Source of the DNA: Prevotella sp. UBA1705
Lineage (GTDB): Bacteria; Bacteroidota; Bacteroidia; Bacteroidales; Bacteroidaceae
Assembly (NCBI GenBank): GCA_002317385.1
Contig: DCJH01000064.1
Coordinates: 1-15,786 of the forward strand
Direction of reading: 5' to 3'
DNA: 15,786 nt
Each line of letters begins with the position of its first letter. Position 1 is the stretch's first letter. The translations under genes and the position numbers were made by a program. The notes below the pieces were generated by a model. That model searched no databases. It was not told the origin of the DNA and worked only from the letters and a program-made list of their open reading frames with translations. Below are positions 7,601-13,841 of this stretch, piece after piece.

Positions 7601-10236
7601 TCGCCATAGGAAGGCTTATAGGTGAGCTTCTCGGTGTGTACTTCATTGCTGAGCACCTTGCTGCCTTTCTCCAGAATCTTGTTGCCGCAGTATACCGAAT
7701 AATATATGTGTGTATCCTCGTCGGAGGTGCCCACCTGCAGATAGATGGGCTTGCCGTCGTTGGGGAACTGGCTTCCCGATACATAGAACCAGTCGTGGGT
7801 CTCCACCACCGGCTTCTTGTCGGTGTAGCTGAAGAGCACGAATTCCTGCTTTACGGTGTCGTTCTCGCAGATGCCTTCAAGGTGATGCTTCCCCGAATTG
7901 AGCTTCTGGTCGATGGCCATCTCCTTGTTGGCGGCTCCAATCTTCCATGCGCCGCCATCGATACGATAGCGTACCACGCCCTCAATCTCCTGCCCGGCAA
8001 CGTTCTTGCGGGTAAAGGTGAGGGTCTTCAGACTGTCGCGAAGCTGACGGTTGGGGAGGTCGACGGTGAGAAATGACGACCGATTGCTCAGCGGAAGTGA
8101 GGTCTGTCCCTCGCGTGTCTCGCCCGAAACGTCGGTCACCTTGGCACTGACCACCATATTATATAGTACGGGTCGGTCGAGTGCCTGCCTGTCGGGATAC
8201 ATCATGGGCATCTTGACCATGAAACTGCCATCATCGGCCGTCACGGTGGAGTCGGTGAGCAGGTCGCTGGATTCGTCGTTACCGAACCATCTCCACCATA
8301 CGCTCTGTCGGCGGCTGACGGTGTAGCTCACCTTAGCGCCCTGCACCGGCACACCGGCGTAGCTCTTGGCTGTGCCCTTCACGAGCACGGTGTCGCCGGC
8401 ATGGTACTCCTTCTTGTAAGGCTCAAACTCTACCTGGAACGTAGGCCGCTTGTACTGCTCCACATTGAACGAGATAGAGTTACTCATGTGAGTACCCTTG
8501 GCAACGATGTTGAATCGGCCGGTGAGCCCATTCTGTGGCAGGGTGAAATCGGTCGAAGCCGTACCAAACCGGTCGGTCCTCACCTTGTTGGTGGCCACCT
8601 CCTTGCCATTGGCGTCGAGCAGGCGGAAGGCAATCTCCTCATCGGCTGCCGCGTTAGACTTCAGCGTCCGGTTGTCGGTGCTCCACGAAATCGCTGTGGC
8701 ATGCACCTGCTGACCGGGGCGATAGAGCGAGCGGTCGGTATAGATGCTCATGCGATGCTCTAATGGAGACTTCTCCCAATGGTTGTAGTAGCCATTGACA
8801 TCGAACTTACCGCAGGCGCGGTCGTCGTCGGTATAGACATAGATTTCGGGGCGGTTGCGCTTCCACTGGTAGTAGGCCTCACCGCTTTTGTTGGTTGTAA
8901 GCCTATCCACGGTTTGCTTCTCGTTGTCGTAGATGCCGCCCGTGGTGAGCTCTATGGTAGCTCCGGGCACCGGCTTTCCGGTGGTGGCATTGACCACCAC
9001 AAACCGATAGGTGTTGTCGGGCTGTGCCTCGTGCATCACGAAGAGGTCGCTCACACGGAGCAGCGCGCGCTGTGGGGCAATGTCTTTATTGTCGGTTGTG
9101 GCCTCGATGAGGTAGACGCCGATGGGCAGTCCCTCCAAGGTGATGGAGTCGGAATTCTCTTTCCATGCCGGCTGACCGATGTAGCGGCGCTGCACGGTCT
9201 GCGCAGAGCCTGGGAAGATGAGCTTCTGCAGCTTGGCATAGTCGTCCTTGTCGTTGGGGTTGAGCTCGGTGTTGCCGTTCACGTTGAGCCGATAGACGTT
9301 CACATTGAGCTCGCCCACGTTGCGGATGGAGTTCACGCGGAGCAGACGTTCGGCATTGGGCAGCAGCATGTAGTCGCCGATATTGATGTTAAACGACGGC
9401 CTCTGCAGGTCGCTCAGGGCATTGCGTAGCAGGTTCATGCGGGGCCACGCCCCCCAGCGGCTGAGGGCATAGTTGATGTAGTTCACGCGGTCTTCGACCG
9501 TGGCGTCGTTCGATTTCGACATGAAATCGTAGTGCTCAATGGCCAGTTCGCCGGCCTCGCGCAGGTCGGCATACACGCGGATGAGCGAGTCTACCACCTG
9601 CAGATACTTCGATTTGCGGCACTCGCATTCGCCGCTCTGGCGCTTGGCAATGATCTCATAGCTGGCGCTGATGCAAGCCGCGGCGCGGTTGCCTTTGCTC
9701 GTGTAGTATTCCCGAAGCGTGGTGAAGTCGCCTGCTTCGAAGCCGAGCACGTGGAGCAGGTCGTCGTAGAATATCTTGCTGTCGATACCGTTGAGCAGGG
9801 CAGGCTCGTATTCGTGGTCCTCATGCTGGGCCAGCAGCTGGGGGTTCTCCATGGAACGGGCAAACCACTGCTTGCTCTTGGCATCGCCTTGGGGCTGGTT
9901 TTTGTAGATGTTTCCCAGCACGGAAGCATACACAGCCTTGAGCACGGGGTCCTTGGCGGCCTGTGCCCGCTGCTCTATGCGCTCTATCTCCACCTCCGTG
10001 GAGTCGGGCGAAATCTGTGTGCCCACGGCAGCCTGCATGAGCTGAGCCTTGAGCAACTGCCCATACTGAGACTCTTTCTCGGCCTTGGCCACAATCTGCC
10101 GCAGCCATTCTATCTGGGTCTTGGGCAAGTCTTTGGCCTGAGCCTCGGTCACTTTCTTCCAAAGAGAGGTATAACTTTCTCCGAACATGGAGAGCGGAAT
10201 CAATATCATAACGAGCGTGTATATTACCTTTTTCAT
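4681..10236 (-). CDS. Alpha-2-macroglobulin family protein lacking the thioester
   Basis: Giant exported protein of 1851 residues from the ATG at 10236. That start is preferred over the in-frame ATG at 10296 because it gives a clean signal peptide (MKKVIYTLVMILIPLSMFG) and because the promoter at 10263-10297 lies inside the longer version. It has a helical N-terminal part (about 20-270), then macroglobulin beta domains (about 285 onward), with the MG2 hallmark YTDRSLYRPGQQV near 496-508. A Gln/Gly-rich linker (DGQGLQGQGQVQ, about 1025-1100) leads to the A2M core (YPALTADAQGN starting near 1109, then LPESVTTWRF). An alpha-toroid thioester-like domain (about 1290-1610, with NPDGSFSWWPG near 1430) and a C-terminal receptor-binding-like beta domain with four cysteines follow. 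At the expected thioester site the sequence reads TPYDRNAISLA, not CxEQ, so covalent trapping is not expected. Bacterial homologues are periplasmic or surface proteins linked to protease inhibition or envelope protection; the role here is inferred. No pbpC partner is adjacent. Confidence 0.9.
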   Translation of the reverse strand: MKKVIYTLVMILIPLSMFGESYTSLWKKVTEAQAKDLPKTQIEWLRQIVAKAEKESQYGQLLKAQLMQAAVGTQISPDSTEVEIERIEQRAQAAKDPVLKAVYASVLGNIYKNQPQGDAKSKQWFARSMENPQLLAQHEDHEYEPALLNGIDSKIFYDDLLHVLGFEAGDFTTLREYYTSKGNRAAACISASYEIIAKRQSGECECRKSKYLQVVDSLIRVYADLREAGELAIEHYDFMSKSNDATVEDRVNYINYALSRWGAWPRMNLLRNALSDLQRPSFNINIGDYMLLPNAERLLRVNSIRNVGELNVNVYRLNVNGNTELNPNDKDDYAKLQKLIFPGSAQTVQRRYIGQPAWKENSDSITLEGLPIGVYLIEATTDNKDIAPQRALLRVSDLFVMHEAQPDNTYRFVVVNATTGKPVPGATIELTTGGIYDNEKQTVDRLTTNKSGEAYYQWKRNRPEIYVYTDDDRACGKFDVNGYYNHWEKSPLEHRMSIYTDRSLYRPGQQVHATAISWSTDNRTLKSNAAADEEIAFRLLDANGKEVATNKVRTDRFGTASTDFTLPQNGLTGRFNIVAKGTHMSNSISFNVEQYKRPTFQVEFEPYKKEYHAGDTVLVKGTAKSYAGVPVQGAKVSYTVSRRQSVWWRWFGNDESSDLLTDSTVTADDGSFMVKMPMMYPDRQALDRPVLYNMVVSAKVTDVSGETREGQTSLPLSNRSSFLTVDLPNRQLRDSLKTLTFTRKNVAGQEIEGVVRYRIDGGAWKIGAANKEMAIDQKLNSGKHHLEGICENDTVKQEFVLFSYTDKKPVVETHDWFYVSGSQFPNDGKPIYLQVGTSDEDTHIYYSVYCGNKILEKGSKVLSNEVHTEKLTYKPSYGDGITISMAWVRRGRLYEHSLSLQRPVPDNQLKLSWKTFRNKLTPGQKEEWTLQILSPDGKPAKSQLLAAMYDKSLDAIKTHNWTFSNNYSLNTPWAKWFGGNDGTVGLYGFQDFKSLPERELDITHWDEQMFEFISPYTFFTRSRPMMMATGRADLRIRGSKRMVQTMSADAAAPEAMQAKSATGALGEEEMKANQQDSEKAGKGQTDGQGLQGQGQVQMRENLNETAFFYPALTADAQGNVAIRFTLPESVTTWRFMGLAHDEQINYGQIDAEAVAKKTVMVQPNLPRFIRMGDKALFSTRIFNTSERRATGTARLQLLDPENEAVVSEWTKPFAIDASKTESVNFDVDADQLATVNKGNNLYIVRVIAEGKGFSDGEQHYLPLLPNREYVTTTVPFTQNGAGTKTIDISKLFPVNDRNNRLTVEYTNNPAWLMVQALPTVATPYDRNAISLAAAIYANTIGQSLLQSSPAIGQTLKLWQQETGKETSLMSNLQKNEDLKTMVLSETPWVADATNETSQKQQLINYLDESAIGYRLSTFTSKLKDLQNPDGSFSWWPGMRGSTYMTMAVVKILTRLNSMVGAQTSTREMLSQAFSYLDRRMAEEVSELKKQEKKGSKHLYPSETACNYLYANALAKRPETSDVKYLVALLDKMPTELTIYGKAGAAIILAQYGKTQHAKDYLQSLNEYAVYKEEMGRYYDTKKAYYSWFDYKIPTQVAAIEAMKALNSADSKTVEDLQRWLLQEKRTTGWATPLNAVDAVYAFLADNHGKADMSKLANGEQSTLKIDGQAIELPKATAGLGYVKTSVQPAQGNTFTAEKTSAGTSWGALYAQYWQKATDVDNAASGMTVKREIIASNKDNGSTNFKVGDKVTVRITITADRDYDFVQVQDKRAACLEPAEQLSGYRGGYYCAPQDNVTNYYFDQLAKGKHIVETTYYIDREGDYTSGICTAQCAYSPEFSGREAAKAIHVSR

Positions 10237-10262
10237 ATGGAAAACTCTGGTTGATAATATTG

Positions 10263-10297
10263 CAAAGATAAAAAATAAAATTGTAAATTGGCTCAAA
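10263..10297 (-). promoter_or_regulatory. Bacteroidetes-type promoter of the A2M-DUF1573 operon
   Basis: On the minus strand TATCTTTG (10270-10263) matches the -7 consensus TAnnTTTG exactly, and a TTTG -33 box (10297-10294) lies 23 nt upstream, slightly more than the usual 19-21. The predicted transcript start is about 20 nt before the ATG at 10236. Confidence 0.75.
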
Positions 10298-10865
10298 CGG
10301 CGGTATGATTTATCATTTTTTCAAGGGTGGCGGGAGCCCCAGGGGCTCTCGCTGCTCAGACCAGTTGGGCGGGTCGGACCAGTCGGAAGACAGCCCAGCT
10401 GTCAAGATTGTTCACCAATCATTTTTTCTCTACTATTTTCTGAAATGCCTGCCACAGCCCCAATCTTGCACCATACAGACCGGATTTCGCTGCAGTTTTC
10501 ACCTTTTTTAGCATCAAAAAGGCCTTTTTTGCCTTTCTATTTGGCCTGTTTCGCAGGATGAATAGGGCTTGATGGACGGACGAATCGGTACTAATCGCCG
10601 GACGAAAAGATAGTTATCGCCAAACGGCAAAGTGTCAAAGAATTACAAGTGGCTGACTGATAGCCTTCTCCCGAATGGCTCATTTTGGCGAAATTTTGGC
10701 CGGCCGACCAGCTTCCGGCGCTGGATGGCGCACAGCATTTCAGGCTTCAATTTATTTCATGGGAATTAAATGTTCAGGCTTCGAAAGTGAGTCAATAAAA
10801 GTTGAAAATAGATACAGTTTTCCCAGAAAAGTTTTCTGATGGTAGGGTGGGGTGGAAAAGGGACA

Positions 10866-10959
10866 AAGAAAAAAGGAACCTACCCATCACGAGCCGGTTC
10901 CTTCAAAAAACAGTAATTAACTCAAAATTTATAATCTATTGACTTGCTTCACATGAATG
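10866..10959 (-). ncRNA. Candidate small RNA (promoter-terminator pair)
   Basis: An exact -7 element TATCTTTG (10973-10966, minus) is followed about 55 nt after the predicted start by a terminator hairpin, giving a predicted transcript of roughly 90 nt. It has no useful ORF: the one ATG is followed immediately by TGA. No known RNA family was recognised and no TTTG -33 box is seen at normal spacing, so this is an inference from the two signals only. Confidence 0.3.
10869..10903 (-). terminator. Intrinsic terminator (minus strand)
   Basis: AAGGAACC (10873-10880) pairs perfectly with GGTTCCTT (10896-10903) across a 15 nt loop. On the minus strand the stem runs straight into a T tract (10874-10869). 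It lies 430 nt beyond cmk, which already has its own terminator, so it probably ends a separate short transcript. Confidence 0.6.
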
Positions 10960-10965
10960 ATGTTG

Positions 10966-10973
10966 CAAAGATA
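10966..10973 (-). promoter_or_regulatory. Orphan -7 promoter element
   Basis: TATCTTTG on the minus strand, followed by CAACATC, matches the Bacteroidetes -7 consensus TAnnTTTG. The next minus-strand gene start is over 700 nt downstream, beyond a terminator. No clear -33 TTTG at 19-23 nt. Confidence 0.4.
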
Positions 10974-11176
10974 ACGCAAAGTTGTTGATATTTATTATAC
11001 CCTTCATAATTTTTATAATGTATTAACAATTCTCTCTGTATATCGTTTGTTTGCTATGATTATGAGAAAAATATGATATTGTAAAATGTTGAAATAATTT
11101 TAATTTAGTGTTGAATATTAATTCATTCCATTTCCAATATTGTATCCTGGATACGCAAAGACTTTTTTCAAGAGGT

Positions 11177-11224
11177 AAAAATGAGAAACGGGGCCTGTCC
11201 GACGATGTGGACAAACCCCGTTTC
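11177..11224 (-). terminator. Intrinsic terminator of porQ-cmk
   Basis: GAAACGGGG (11185-11193) pairs with CCCCGTTTC (11216-11224), and after a 2x2 mismatch TGTCC (11196-11200) pairs with GGACA (11209-11213) around an 8 nt loop. On the minus strand five T residues (11181-11177) follow three bases after the stem. It lies about 108 nt past the cmk stop codon. Confidence 0.75.
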
Positions 11225-11331
11225 AGGTGTTATGTGAGAGCCTTTTTGGCCTATATTTTCAGCCTTGAAATAAGTGTTAAGTTTTCTGTAAATAGAGACC
11301 GTGAGTAGGTCTTTGCGACAGGCTGGAATCG

Positions 11332-12024
11332 CTAAGCTTGCGCGGCCTTGTTAAACTGTTGCATGAGCCATTCGTTCTGCTCCTCGATAGTCATGTAACT
11401 GTTGTCGAGCTCTATGGCATCATCGGCCTTCTTGAGCGGCGACACGTCGCGATGGGTGTCGATATAGTCGCGCTCCTGCACGTTTTTCAGTATCTCGGCA
11501 TAGTCGGCAGGCTGTCCCTTGCCCTTCAGTTCGTCGTAACGGCGCTGCGCGCGCACCTCGGCCGAGGCCGTGACAAATATTTTCAACTCGGCGTCGGGGA
11601 AGACGGTGGTGCCAATATCGCGCCCATCCATCACGATTCCCTTATCGCGCCCCATCTGCTGCTGCTGGGCCACCATGGCCGTGCGCACGAAGGGGATGGT
11701 GGCGATAGGGCTCACGTGGGAGCTCACCTCCATACCACGAATCTGCTGTTCCACCAGTTCGCCGTTGAGATAGGTGTCGGGGCGTCCGGCCTCGGCATTG
11801 AACTTGAACGAGATGCAGATGTCGTTCATCTGCCGTTCGAGCTCGTCTACCTTCACGCTGCCGTCCTCGTTGAAGAGGTTGTGGCGCATGGCGAAGAGGG
11901 TTACAGAGCGATACATGGCGCCCGTGTCTACGTAGACATAACCTAATTTCTTGGCCAAGTCTTTGGCCATCGTGCTTTTTCCGCACGAAGAGAAGCCATC
12001 AATGGCTATCGTAATCTTTCTCAT
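11332..12024 (-). CDS. cmk: (d)CMP kinase
   Basis: Phosphorylates CMP and dCMP with ATP in pyrimidine nucleotide recycling, in the cytoplasm. Starting at the ATG at 12024 the protein has 230 residues, the usual length for this enzyme. It has the P-loop GFSSCGKS at 10-17, the DTGAMYRSVT motif that shapes the nucleotide site, the CMP-kinase insert region (about 60-120) and MDGRDIGTTVFPDA with the conserved Arg-Asp pair, followed by AEVRAQRR in the lid and an RDxxR-like HRDVSPLKKADDA segment near the C-terminus. An in-frame ATG at 12027 is equally possible; the ATG at 12063 would overlap the porQ stop and add 13 unconserved residues. The gene begins about 22 nt after porQ and should be translated from the same mRNA. 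No strong Shine-Dalgarno sequence is present, suggesting translational coupling. Confidence 0.95.
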   Translation of the reverse strand: MRKITIAIDGFSSCGKSTMAKDLAKKLGYVYVDTGAMYRSVTLFAMRHNLFNEDGSVKVDELERQMNDICISFKFNAEAGRPDTYLNGELVEQQIRGMEVSSHVSPIATIPFVRTAMVAQQQQMGRDKGIVMDGRDIGTTVFPDAELKIFVTASAEVRAQRRYDELKGKGQPADYAEILKNVQERDYIDTHRDVSPLKKADDAIELDNSYMTIEEQNEWLMQQFNKAAQA

Positions 12025-12046
12025 CATCTGTTGGGATAATACTATT

Positions 12047-12997
12047 CTATAGACTGTAGGCAAGGCTCAGCACAACGCTGGAGCTCGACACATGATACTT
12101 TCCGTAGGCCAGGTTGAGCTTGAAACGCTCCAGATTGATGCCCGTACCCAAGGAAAGCCCTGCCCCGTGGCTGCTGCTCTTACCGTCGGTCGATGTGATT
12201 TTCATTTCGTTGGCGCGCCTGAAGTTGTAGCCTCCGCCTATCCAGAAATTGTCGGATAGCAGGAATTCGGCGCCCAGTACAATATGGTTGATCAGTTTAT
12301 AATCCAAGTGGTTGAGGTCTACGAGCGTTGCCGAGAGTCGGATGGGAGCCGCGGCAAACCGCTTGCTCACGCCCATATGCACGTCGATGGGCATTTTCTC
12401 GAAGTTCTCGTCGTAGGCCTTGAGCTGTCCGCCGAGGTTTTTCACCACTGCCGAGACCGACCATTCGTGGTCTGGGTCGTAGTAGTTCAGGCCGAGGTCT
12501 ACGCCGAATCCTATGGAGTTGTAGCTGCCGATATACGACGTGATGAACTTGGCCGCTATACCGCCAGCCAGTCGGTTGCCCAGCATATAGGAGAAATAGC
12601 CGGCCACCGAGATGTCGCGGACCGTGAATTCTCCCGTCTGCACGTTGTTCTCGTCTACCTCCTTCATCTTCCCATAGTCCATGAACTGCCCGGAGACAGC
12701 CCACGAAGCCCGTTCCTTCACCACGCGGTTGAAGGATGCGCTGGCCGTGTTGGCCCCCGACATATAGTTCATATAGTTGAGGTTGATGGTCTTGTCGGAT
12801 ACCGACGACAAGAGAGCGGGATTGTTGAAAATAAGCGCTTCGTCGTCCTCGATGAGGGAAACATTGTCGCCTCCAAGGGCCGCGGCATGGGCACTGACAG
12901 GCAATCGGAGGAAGTTGTATTCCGTCTGGCTCTCCGTCTGGGCAGAGGCAATGCCTGCCCAAAGAGGGAGGAGGATGGCTAAAACGGCTTTTTTCAT
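12047..12997 (-). CDS. porQ: PorV/PorQ-family outer-membrane protein, probably PorQ
   Basis: The 316-residue protein has a signal peptide (MKKAVLAILL..., cleavage likely after Ala19 in ASA-QT) and then the family opening FLRLPVSAHAAALGGDNVSL with EDDEALIFNNPALLS, typical of PorV/PorQ-type proteins related to FadL-like barrels. The rest alternates short amphipathic strands with turns rich in Gly, Asn and Asp and ends in a strand with a terminal hydrophobic residue (SLAYSL), as expected for an outer-membrane beta barrel. In Porphyromonas gingivalis PorQ belongs to the type IX secretion set. The assignment to PorQ rather than another PorV-like protein rests on length and on the porQ-cmk neighbourhood I recall from Bacteroides; the actual cargo is unknown. 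AGGA lies about 10 nt before the ATG, and a promoter -7 element sits 22 nt upstream. Confidence 0.8.
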   Translation of the reverse strand: MKKAVLAILLPLWAGIASAQTESQTEYNFLRLPVSAHAAALGGDNVSLIEDDEALIFNNPALLSSVSDKTINLNYMNYMSGANTASASFNRVVKERASWAVSGQFMDYGKMKEVDENNVQTGEFTVRDISVAGYFSYMLGNRLAGGIAAKFITSYIGSYNSIGFGVDLGLNYYDPDHEWSVSAVVKNLGGQLKAYDENFEKMPIDVHMGVSKRFAAAPIRLSATLVDLNHLDYKLINHIVLGAEFLLSDNFWIGGGYNFRRANEMKITSTDGKSSSHGAGLSLGTGINLERFKLNLAYGKYHVSSSSVVLSLAYSL

Positions 12998-13018
12998 TTA
13001 AAATTCCTAATTATTCGG

Positions 13019-13026
13019 CAAAGATA
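13019..13026 (-). promoter_or_regulatory. -7 element of the porQ-cmk promoter
   Basis: Minus-strand TATCTTTG is an exact TAnnTTTG match 22 nt before the porQ ATG. A weak -33 (TTTA at 13052-13049) is 22 nt upstream and coincides with the -7 of the divergent promoter. Confidence 0.65.
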
Positions 13027-13048
13027 CTGCTTTTCTGAAGATTGTGTG

Positions 13049-13056
13049 TAAATTTG
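13049..13056 (+). promoter_or_regulatory. -7 element of the tonB-polyprenyl synthase-tatD operon
   Basis: TAAATTTG is an exact TAnnTTTG match 46 nt before the TonB-family ATG at 13103. No TTTG -33 box is seen at the normal distance. It faces away from the porQ promoter, with 22 bp between the two -7 boxes. Confidence 0.55.
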
Positions 13057-13102
13057 CATCATGATTTCGTTAAATTAACGAGTCTACAGGAATAATATTG
13101 CA

Positions 13103-13807
13103 ATGGAAATCAAGAAGAGTGATAAGGCCAATTTAGAGAACCGCCGCCTGGAAGGATTCCTGCTGGGTTTGGTCTGTGCTCTGGCCTTGTTGTTTGCCGG
13201 ATTGGAATATACCAGTAGGCCGGAAGCCCCCGAGAGCGACAGCGAGATGCTCGACGATCTCTCCGAAGAGATGGATCTTATGCCGGCCATGGATACCAAA
13301 GACATGATTTCCGCAGCCCCCGCCCCGGCCTCGAAGGCCATCACCCAGCAGGTGAAAGAGGTGGAAAAGACGGCCGACAATACGCAGGCTATCGCCCCTG
13401 TGACCAGCAAACTGGTGATAGGAGAGGGCGAGAGCGTGACCAAGGACGCCAATGTGACCGAGGCATTGCCACAGACTCCGGTGGCCGAAGACGACAATGT
13501 GCTGCGCACCGTGGAGCAGTTGCCGGAATTTCCGGGGGGTATGGTGGAGTTCATGAAGTGGCTCACGCGCAACCTCCACTATCCCGTGCTGGCCATGCAA
13601 CAGCGCATCGAGGGCAAGGTGGTGGTGTCGTTCATCGTCAACAAGGATGGCTCGATTGCCAATCCGAAGATTGAGCGGTCGGCCAATCCGTTGTTGGACA
13701 GTGAGGCGCTGCGTGTCATCAAGATGATGCCCAAATGGAAACCAGGTATCATGAATGAGAAACCTTGCCGCACATTGTTTGCCATTCCTGTGAATTTCAA
13801 GATTTAG
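13103..13807 (+). CDS. TonB-family energy transducer
   Basis: A 234-residue inner-membrane protein that probably couples the proton-motive force to outer-membrane receptors. It has a short positively charged cytoplasmic start (MEIKKSDKANLENRR), one membrane anchor (about 17-36, with LLGLVCALALLFAGL), a periplasmic linker (about 37-130) and a C-terminal TonB domain (about 138-234). The domain shows the usual Bacteroidetes pattern: PEFPGGM, LHYPVLAMQQRIEGKVVVS, FIVNKDGSI and MPKWKPGIMN with a final beta strand. The linker is unusual: the first part is strongly acidic (ESDSEMLDDLSEEMD) and it lacks the long Pro-Lys/Pro-Glu repeats of classical TonB. No exbB or exbD is next to it, so it may be an accessory TonB paralogue. 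The start follows AGGA at a long spacing and lies 46 nt after a -7 element. The polyprenyl synthase begins 34 nt later. Confidence 0.87.
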   Translation: MEIKKSDKANLENRRLEGFLLGLVCALALLFAGLEYTSRPEAPESDSEMLDDLSEEMDLMPAMDTKDMISAAPAPASKAITQQVKEVEKTADNTQAIAPVTSKLVIGEGESVTKDANVTEALPQTPVAEDDNVLRTVEQLPEFPGGMVEFMKWLTRNLHYPVLAMQQRIEGKVVVSFIVNKDGSIANPKIERSANPLLDSEALRVIKMMPKWKPGIMNEKPCRTLFAIPVNFKI

Positions 13808-13841
13808 CAACCCCAATTTATACTAAGAACTATACACGATC

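Larger units (their letters stand above)
10298..11331. other. About 1 kb non-coding interval between cmk and the A2M operon
   Basis: No ORF here has a recognisable product. From high to low coordinates it holds the cmk terminator (11177-11224), an AT-rich stretch (about 10985-11180), an orphan minus-strand -7 element (10966-10973) with a terminator below it (10869-10903), a G-rich tract (10841-10855), and CAGAAAA/TTTTCTG (10824-10838). Further down are the 14 bp palindrome AAAAAGGCCTTTTT (10516-10529), GACAGC/GCTGTC (10389-10403), a GACCAGTYGG direct repeat pair (10359-10368 and 10377-10386) and GAGCCCC/GGGGCTC (10334-10348). The region resembles accumulated repeat debris rather than a decayed gene. 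Confidence 0.7.

Noticed and set aside
10237..10296. Longer A2M start at 10296 adding 20 residues
   Set aside because: The extension contains the exact -7 promoter element, is hydrophobic without charge at its start, and would place a second signal-like segment before the real one.
10305..10511. 68-codon plus-strand ORF in the 1 kb gap
   Set aside because: It is composed of the palindromes and repeats described there, with no ribosome site or family resemblance.
11108..11308. 66-codon plus-strand ORF
   Set aside because: It reads through the cmk terminator hairpin and has no coding-like features.
11332..12063. cmk starting at 12063
   Set aside because: This would overlap the porQ stop by 17 bp and add 13 residues not expected in the family; the P-loop normally lies about 10 residues from the start.
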